Source of the DNA: Gemmatimonadota bacterium | Lineage (GTDB): Bacteria; JBHIER01; G020348925 | Assembly: GCA_020348925.1 (NCBI GenBank) | Contig: CP070758.1 | Coordinates: 1,974,437 to 1,984,240, forward strand | Direction: 5' to 3' | DNA: 9,804 bases | In this document: positions 5,351 to 9,804 of the stretch, in pieces | Layout of the letters: the number at the start of each line of letters is the position of its first letter | Position numbering within the stretch: the stretch's first letter is position 1 | Program-made: the position numbers and the translations under genes | The notes under the pieces: model-generated | The model's database searches: none | What the model was told of the DNA's origin: nothing | The model's input: only the letters and a program-made list of their open reading frames with translations

Positions 5351-8300
5351 ATGGATAGGGAAAAGAATGTTTTGATGGTGTCTGTTGTCGTTATACTTCT
5401 TTCCTTCACTTCAATTTTGGCTGGACAGATCGAGGTGCTTCGACCGGGTGGGATTCTGACTCAAAGCGACTACGATACCCTATCGTGGCGCACCTTGGAT
5501 GAACCGAGCGGAAGCATTGATTTCGCATCTCCTGGAGACAGCCTGGCCGTGTGGTTCAATCCCGCAGCTCCGTGCAGTCTTTTGGCCATTCGCTTCTATG
5601 CCCATGACATTATAGGTGACGCCTTGATCGATGTCTGGGATGGCTCCCGCTACGACGGTCACATTGCAACAACTGACAGCACGGACAGCAATGGCTGGAT
5701 CGGGGACTTTGAAAACGGCAACTGGATTCCCGGCCGGATCTTGGGACACTCTCCCATCGGCTGGAGTAAGAACGATACTGAACATCACATCTGGGGGTCT
5801 TTGCCCCTCGTTCTCCATGAACAGAGGCACGGTATATGGACGGAGATTCCGGCGGATGTCGTTGAGCCCCATCATCGGGTGGATTTGGGCCATACACCCT
5901 TTCTCATCACCATCACTATGTATCCTATGAATTGGGGTGGAATGGCTGCTGAAAACGAGGGTACCACTCCTTATCATACCTTCAAGTATTACAACCATGG
6001 CGAGGGATGGGGAGAGCCGGGACCTGATGGTGAACATTTTGGATGGTTCATTCATAGTGCTTCCGTATGGATTGAGGCTGTGGTAAAATATTATCATCCT
6101 CGATCAGTGTCCATCTCCGGGTCAGTATCCTATTATTCCGAAGATATCCCTGTTGACGATGTGAAATTGGTTCTCTCCGGTGAGGCTTCCGATACCACCT
6201 CTACAGACGCCGACGGCACTTACCGGTTTGTTGGGCTACAGTCAGGATTGGACTATTGTGTTACCCCAGGAAGGAATAGGGACGATTCACCTATCAGCGC
6301 TTTTGATGCATCTCTTATTCACCGTCATATCGTCGACCTAATGCAACTTGATGAGTTCCAAATGATGGTTGGAGATGTTACCAGGAAAGCTGGGCTAACA
6401 TCGTTAGATGCATCGACAATTCTGAGATATATCATAGATGATACCCTAAACATTCCCTCCCATTCTATTGGGACTTGGTCTTTTATCCCTGACAGCATGT
6501 TCTATGGTTCCCTTACTACTGATCAATTGAATCAAGATTATACTGCCTTTCTATGCGGAGACGTAAGCGGGAATTGGCGGCAGACGGTCATTCCCGACGA
6601 TACTGTCATCGTCTGGCTTCCCGAATATAATGCCCTTCCTGTAGTGAGTTCCAGAGTGTATCTCAGCATCGGAGATATAGAGGGACTTGATGTTTTCTCC
6701 GCCCAATGTGAAATCATATACGATGAGAGTGTCTTAAAGGATATCGAGATAGGATATCAGGGCACGGCTGGCGAATTTTGGGGTACATTCGGATATACCA
6801 TCGACAACGGAAAAATATCAATGGTCTGGGCGGGGGTGGATTCTCTGAAGTGGAATGGTCCTATGGCATACATTGACTTTCAAGTATCGCCTGACGCCCA
6901 GATAGGCCAAACGAGTCCACTCCGTTTCGGTTATTTCATGTTCAATGAGGGAGATCCCTGGGCTGAGACGAAGGATGGAATGATTACCATCGTTTCCGCT
7001 CCGGATATTGCTGTATCCGACACGATTCACGATTTCAGGCAAGCTATCTTCGGGAGTACAAAGGATTGGATATTGACTCTCTCCAATGTGGGTATCGAGG
7101 ATCTGATCGTTTTTGCTCTTCTTACGGATACATCTGCTTTTAGGGTCGACAGGGCCTCTTTCAAAATTCCACCGGATTGTAGCGAAAATGTAAATGTCAC
7201 CTTTGCCCCAACGGTGGAAGGTCGTTACGAAGGAACGCTGACCATCATCAGTAACGACCCTGATGAGAGGGAGGTGTTGATTTCCCTGCACGGCACCGGA
7301 GCAGTTCCGTACCAGGCTATTGAAGTCAGTCCCACGAACTACGATTTCGGTGAGGTGGCCGTCAATGGTGTAGCTCGTACGGTGATCACCGTGACGAACA
7401 TAGGGACAGAAGAGTTCATTGTCAGTGATATAACTTCGAGTAATGATGATTTTAGTGTTGACAAAAGCACGTTCACTCTCCAGCCTGATAGCTGTGAAGA
7501 AGTGATTATCACGTGTTCTCCCACAAATGTAGGATCTATCTGGGGGAAAATTACACTTTATACATCGATTCCTGACGGACCAATTGGGGCAGTAATATCA
7601 GTCAAGGCTGAGGGAGTTTTGCCTGAAGCCATTATCAGAGTGGGCGACGGATATGGCAATCCAGGGACTTCGAACAACGAAGTTTCCATCTATCTGGAAA
7701 ACGGGGAGGAGATTGTGGGATTGCAGTTCATCTTGAATTTCGACCCTGACGTTTTAGAGGCAATCGATTATTCAAGCACAGCCAGGTGCGATCACATGGA
7801 CATCATTGGTGTCAATTTGGAGTATGCACCGGGTCAGATAAAACTGGTGATCACCGGTATTGGCCAGTCTATTGCCAGTGGTACGGGTTCAGTGATTGAC
7901 TTTTTTTTCGATGTCGTTGCCGAAGCGCCTTTCGGTGCATATCCACTTACATTGACAGACGTAAAGGTAGCTGACATCAGGGCCAGTCAACTTCTGACTG
8001 GAATTGAAAACGGGCAGTTCTATGTCGGGTCCCAACATACTATTTCGGGAACAGTTACATACAGGGAAATCGGTACTCCTATGGACAGCGTTCAAATGAG
8101 AATCTCGGACGGAGCCATAGAGTCCGCTTTCACAGATGACGATGGGCACTATCAATTTGGAGGGCTGCAAGCCGGACTGGACTATGTTGTTACTCCGAAC
8201 AACACAAATGATGACACACCCGTCAGTGCCCTCGATGCATCCTTCATTCTCCGTCATTTGTGCAATCAATTGGAGCTTGATGAGACGCAAGTGACGATTG

Positions 8301-9259
8301 CGGATGTTACAGGGCAGGGGGGGATGACGGCGTTCGATGCAGCGACAATCCTCGAGTATATTGTTCATGACAGCGAGCTAACACCTTCTCATTTTATTGG
8401 AGTTTGGTCCTTTATACCGGACAGCCTTGTTTACGATTCGCTTTCCGCTAATCAAACAAATCAGGATTACATGGGGCTTATTATTGGGGATGTGAGTGGC
8501 AACTGGCGACAGACAACGATTCCCGAGGATACCATTACTGTCTGGTTTCCTCAGTGTAATGCCGCGCCCGGTGAAAGCATACGGGTCTTTGTCAACTTTG
8601 GTGATTTAGGAGGGCTGGATGTGTATTCTGCTCAGGGTGCGATTACTTATGATCAAAACACATTGACACTAACCGACATAGGGCGTGAGGCAACGATTTA
8701 CGGAGGTATAGGTGTCATAGAATACTACAAAGTCGATGACGGAAATATCCTCATAGCCTGGGCGGGAAATGAGCCGCCGGAGGAAGGGGGTACATTTGTT
8801 TCCTTCGATTTTTATGTGTCACCTGACGCCCAAATAGGCCAGACATGTCCGCTCCACTTTGAGCAGTTCATGTTCAATGAAGGGGACCCTTTTGCGGCGG
8901 TTGAGGATGGGTCTGTGAAAATCACAGCAACGACCGGGATCACCGAAAACGATCAACCGTATTCCATACCGAGTGAGTTTGCTCTCTTTCAGAATTACCC
9001 GAATCCTTTTAATGTGAACACGGATATCAGATATCAGATAGTAGATGACGGATACCCCGTTCAAACCACCTTGAAGATTTACAACATTGTGGGCCAGGAG
9101 GTGCGTACTCTGTTGGATACGTCTCAGGAGACGGGCTATCACTCTGTCGCGTGGGATGGGAAAGACGGTCTGGGTGGAGTCGTTCCGAGTGGAGTTTATT
9201 TCTACCGGTTTCAAGCTGGAGGGTTTACTCAGACCAAGAGAATGTTGCTCTTGAAGTGA
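5351..9259 (+). CDS. large secreted cohesin/dockerin/ASH multidomain protein with sorting tail (paralogue D)
   Basis: This 1302-residue protein starts like paralogues A-C: signal peptide 1-25 and the unknown domain 26-250 (VWDGSRYDGH 95-104, HSPIGW 133-138, AAENEGTTPYHTFKYY 199-214). From about 253 come a carboxypeptidase-regulatory-like fold (253-307), a dockerin-like helix pair with a GDVSGNWRQ end block (308-411) and a cohesin-like domain (415-549). Two ASH/HYDIN or 'choice-of-anchor D' domains (552-651, 656-757) and a second cohesin (760-893) follow. The first cassette is then repeated: regulatory-like 897-949, dockerin 950-1054, cohesin 1057-1193. A sorting tail (1206-1302) closes it (QNYPNPFNVNTDI, ending TKRMLLLK). 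That tail differs from the ETTI type of B and C and the YTTI type of A. Cohesins bind dockerins, so self-assembly or partner docking at the cell surface is plausible but inferred. Dockerin calcium loops are partly degenerate. No catalytic domain is seen. Confidence 0.9.
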   Translation: MDREKNVLMVSVVVILLSFTSILAGQIEVLRPGGILTQSDYDTLSWRTLDEPSGSIDFASPGDSLAVWFNPAAPCSLLAIRFYAHDIIGDALIDVWDGSRYDGHIATTDSTDSNGWIGDFENGNWIPGRILGHSPIGWSKNDTEHHIWGSLPLVLHEQRHGIWTEIPADVVEPHHRVDLGHTPFLITITMYPMNWGGMAAENEGTTPYHTFKYYNHGEGWGEPGPDGEHFGWFIHSASVWIEAVVKYYHPRSVSISGSVSYYSEDIPVDDVKLVLSGEASDTTSTDADGTYRFVGLQSGLDYCVTPGRNRDDSPISAFDASLIHRHIVDLMQLDEFQMMVGDVTRKAGLTSLDASTILRYIIDDTLNIPSHSIGTWSFIPDSMFYGSLTTDQLNQDYTAFLCGDVSGNWRQTVIPDDTVIVWLPEYNALPVVSSRVYLSIGDIEGLDVFSAQCEIIYDESVLKDIEIGYQGTAGEFWGTFGYTIDNGKISMVWAGVDSLKWNGPMAYIDFQVSPDAQIGQTSPLRFGYFMFNEGDPWAETKDGMITIVSAPDIAVSDTIHDFRQAIFGSTKDWILTLSNVGIEDLIVFALLTDTSAFRVDRASFKIPPDCSENVNVTFAPTVEGRYEGTLTIISNDPDEREVLISLHGTGAVPYQAIEVSPTNYDFGEVAVNGVARTVITVTNIGTEEFIVSDITSSNDDFSVDKSTFTLQPDSCEEVIITCSPTNVGSIWGKITLYTSIPDGPIGAVISVKAEGVLPEAIIRVGDGYGNPGTSNNEVSIYLENGEEIVGLQFILNFDPDVLEAIDYSSTARCDHMDIIGVNLEYAPGQIKLVITGIGQSIASGTGSVIDFFFDVVAEAPFGAYPLTLTDVKVADIRASQLLTGIENGQFYVGSQHTISGTVTYREIGTPMDSVQMRISDGAIESAFTDDDGHYQFGGLQAGLDYVVTPNNTNDDTPVSALDASFILRHLCNQLELDETQVTIADVTGQGGMTAFDAATILEYIVHDSELTPSHFIGVWSFIPDSLVYDSLSANQTNQDYMGLIIGDVSGNWRQTTIPEDTITVWFPQCNAAPGESIRVFVNFGDLGGLDVYSAQGAITYDQNTLTLTDIGREATIYGGIGVIEYYKVDDGNILIAWAGNEPPEEGGTFVSFDFYVSPDAQIGQTCPLHFEQFMFNEGDPFAAVEDGSVKITATTGITENDQPYSIPSEFALFQNYPNPFNVNTDIRYQIVDDGYPVQTTLKIYNIVGQEVRTLLDTSQETGYHSVAWDGKDGLGGVVPSGVYFYRFQAGGFTQTKRMLLLK
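6107..6997 (+). repeat. internal duplication, copy 1 (regulatory-like, dockerin, cohesin)
   Basis: Residues 253-549 of paralogue D match residues 897-1193 with the same order and the same overall length (297 residues). Shared landmarks are DADG/DDDG-Y-F-GLQ, GLDY-VTP, the dockerin helix LDAS-ILR, PSH-IG-WSFIPDS, GDVSGNWRQT, G-LDV-SAQ, VSPDAQIGQT and FMFNEGDP. At the DNA level they have diverged well beyond a recent tandem copy. Confidence 0.85.
8039..8929 (+). repeat. internal duplication, copy 2 (regulatory-like, dockerin, cohesin)
   Basis: Residues 897-1193 of paralogue D form the second copy of the cassette. The first dockerin loop here is closer to calcium-binding consensus (N951, N953, D955, D962) than in copy 1 (R308, R310, D312, D319). 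Two ASH domains and a different type of cohesin separate the two copies. Confidence 0.85.
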
Positions 9260-9372
9260 AATTTTCAAGATGACTATCAGGGATTTGGGGGAAAGGAAGT
9301 GCTTTCCCAAAAAGTAACAAGCCCTGTACCGTGAGCTATAGGGCGCCATATCCCGAAAGGAGGGAGTTTGCC
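9260..9372. other. short intergenic gap with two hairpins
   Basis: GGGAAAG (9289-9295) pairs with CTTTCCC (9302-9308), followed by an A-run rather than a T-run. GCCCT (9321-9325) pairs with AGGGC (9340-9344). Neither is a normal intrinsic terminator, so transcription may continue from paralogue D into the gene at 9373, making them a possible operon. Confidence 0.45.
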
Positions 9373-9804
9373 ATGAGAATCCCTCACCTTATCCGCAGAG
9401 GCTGGATTCACAGCCGATATTTCGTTACCGTCGGGATCATCACTTTGTTTGTATTTCCATTCTTTAGCGTGTTCATAGATACTGTTTCGGCGCAGGATTC
9501 CACGGTTTCAATATCAGGTACTGTTAGATACTTTCGTGGCGATGTACCGATGGATAGTGTTGAACTGATTCTCTCTGGCGGAGTTTCTAACACAACCTTT
9601 ACGGATACAGATGGTCGTTTTCAATTCGATGGGCTGCAAGCCGGTTTGGACTATTTCGTAACGCCCAGCAGGGTGGATAACGACAAGCCTGTCACCGCCT
9701 TCGATGCGTCCCTTCTCCTTCGGACGCTTTGCGGAGTCACGACGCTGAGCCACTACGACTCCATAGCCGCCGATGTCACGCAGGATGGGACGGTCTCCGC
9801 TTAT
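9373..9804 (+). CDS. secreted dockerin-containing protein, 5' part only
   Basis: An ATG at 9373 is preceded by AAAGGAGGG (9356-9364) with an eight-base spacer, and the frame stays open to the window edge (144 codons). Residues 1-41 look like a signal peptide: MRIPHLIRRGW, a hydrophobic core, then a cleavage zone at TVSAQ. Residues from about 45 form a carboxypeptidase-regulatory-like fold (VSISGTVRY, DTDGRFQF, GLQAGLDYFVTP). A dockerin follows: first helix TAFDASLLLRTL, second loop DVTQDGTVSAY, cut by the edge. The second loop keeps D1, T3, D5 and G6 of the calcium-binding pattern. The cassette matches residues 253 onwards and 897 onwards of paralogue D, so cohesins and a sorting tail are expected beyond the window. 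The unknown N-terminal domain of the paralogues is absent. Substrate and function are unknown. Confidence 0.85.
   Translation, partial: MRIPHLIRRGWIHSRYFVTVGIITLFVFPFFSVFIDTVSAQDSTVSISGTVRYFRGDVPMDSVELILSGGVSNTTFTDTDGRFQFDGLQAGLDYFVTPSRVDNDKPVTAFDASLLLRTLCGVTTLSHYDSIAADVTQDGTVSAY

Noticed and set aside
5480-6097. Long minus-strand frame of 205 codons opposite paralogue D
   Set aside because: It mirrors the conserved head domain. Similar but shorter mirrored frames occur opposite A, B and C, so it is a shadow of the coding strand.
7901-7908. Run of eight Ts inside paralogue D as a possible slippage or frameshift site
   Set aside because: The frame stays open with intact cohesin sequence on both sides (IDFFFDVV), and no alternative-frame product is apparent.
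1-9804. CRISPR array, phage or defence system
   Set aside because: No regularly spaced short repeats, Cas-like, integrase, nuclease or toxin-antitoxin proteins are visible. The repeats found are domain duplications or isolated palindromes.

Overview
The window reads as one plus-strand run of secreted-protein genes from a member of the FCB superphylum outside classical Bacteroidota, for example a candidate phylum such as Zixibacteria, Marinimicrobia, KSB1 or Calditrichota. Two things suggest this. Every large protein with a visible C-terminus ends in a type A (Por/FlgD-Ig-like) sorting tail with the QNYPNPFN signature. Starts are also preceded by strong Shine-Dalgarno sequences (AAGGAGGT), which Bacteroidota mostly lack. 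The phylum call is inference.

Layout. Positions 1-69 may be the end of an upstream gene, followed by a clear rho-independent terminator (110-149) and one copy of a dispersed palindromic repeat (181-262). An isolated gene at 645-1097 encodes a YdjM/DUF457-like membrane protein. An AT-rich gap (1098-1535) holds a perfect hairpin and what looks like a decayed copy of the leader and signal peptide of the next gene family. Four paralogues then follow in tandem: 1536-2579, 2817-3875, 4061-5098 and 5351-9259. All share a near-identical signal peptide and an unrecognised secreted domain of about 220 residues. The first three go straight from that domain to an 85-residue sorting tail. The fourth has about 950 residues of surface-protein modules in between: carboxypeptidase-regulatory-like fold, dockerin, cohesin, two ASH/HYDIN-type beta domains, a second cohesin, then a repeat of regulatory-like fold, dockerin and cohesin. 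A fifth gene starts at 9373 and leaves the window. It carries the same regulatory-like plus dockerin cassette directly after its signal peptide, without the unknown N-terminal domain.

How the genes may work together. The proteins are probably exported through Sec and, by their tails, delivered to the cell surface or medium by a type IX-like route. Cohesins and dockerins in one chain and in its neighbour suggest a non-cellulosomal surface assembly, with the short paralogues as stand-alone versions of the same head domain. The fourth gene looks like a fusion between a head-domain paralogue and a cohesin/dockerin protein resembling the fifth gene. The intergenic spaces carry conserved leaders and several inverted repeats, so the paralogues appear to have been duplicated together with their 5' flanks. 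No RNA genes, CRISPR array, transposase or phage genes were seen.
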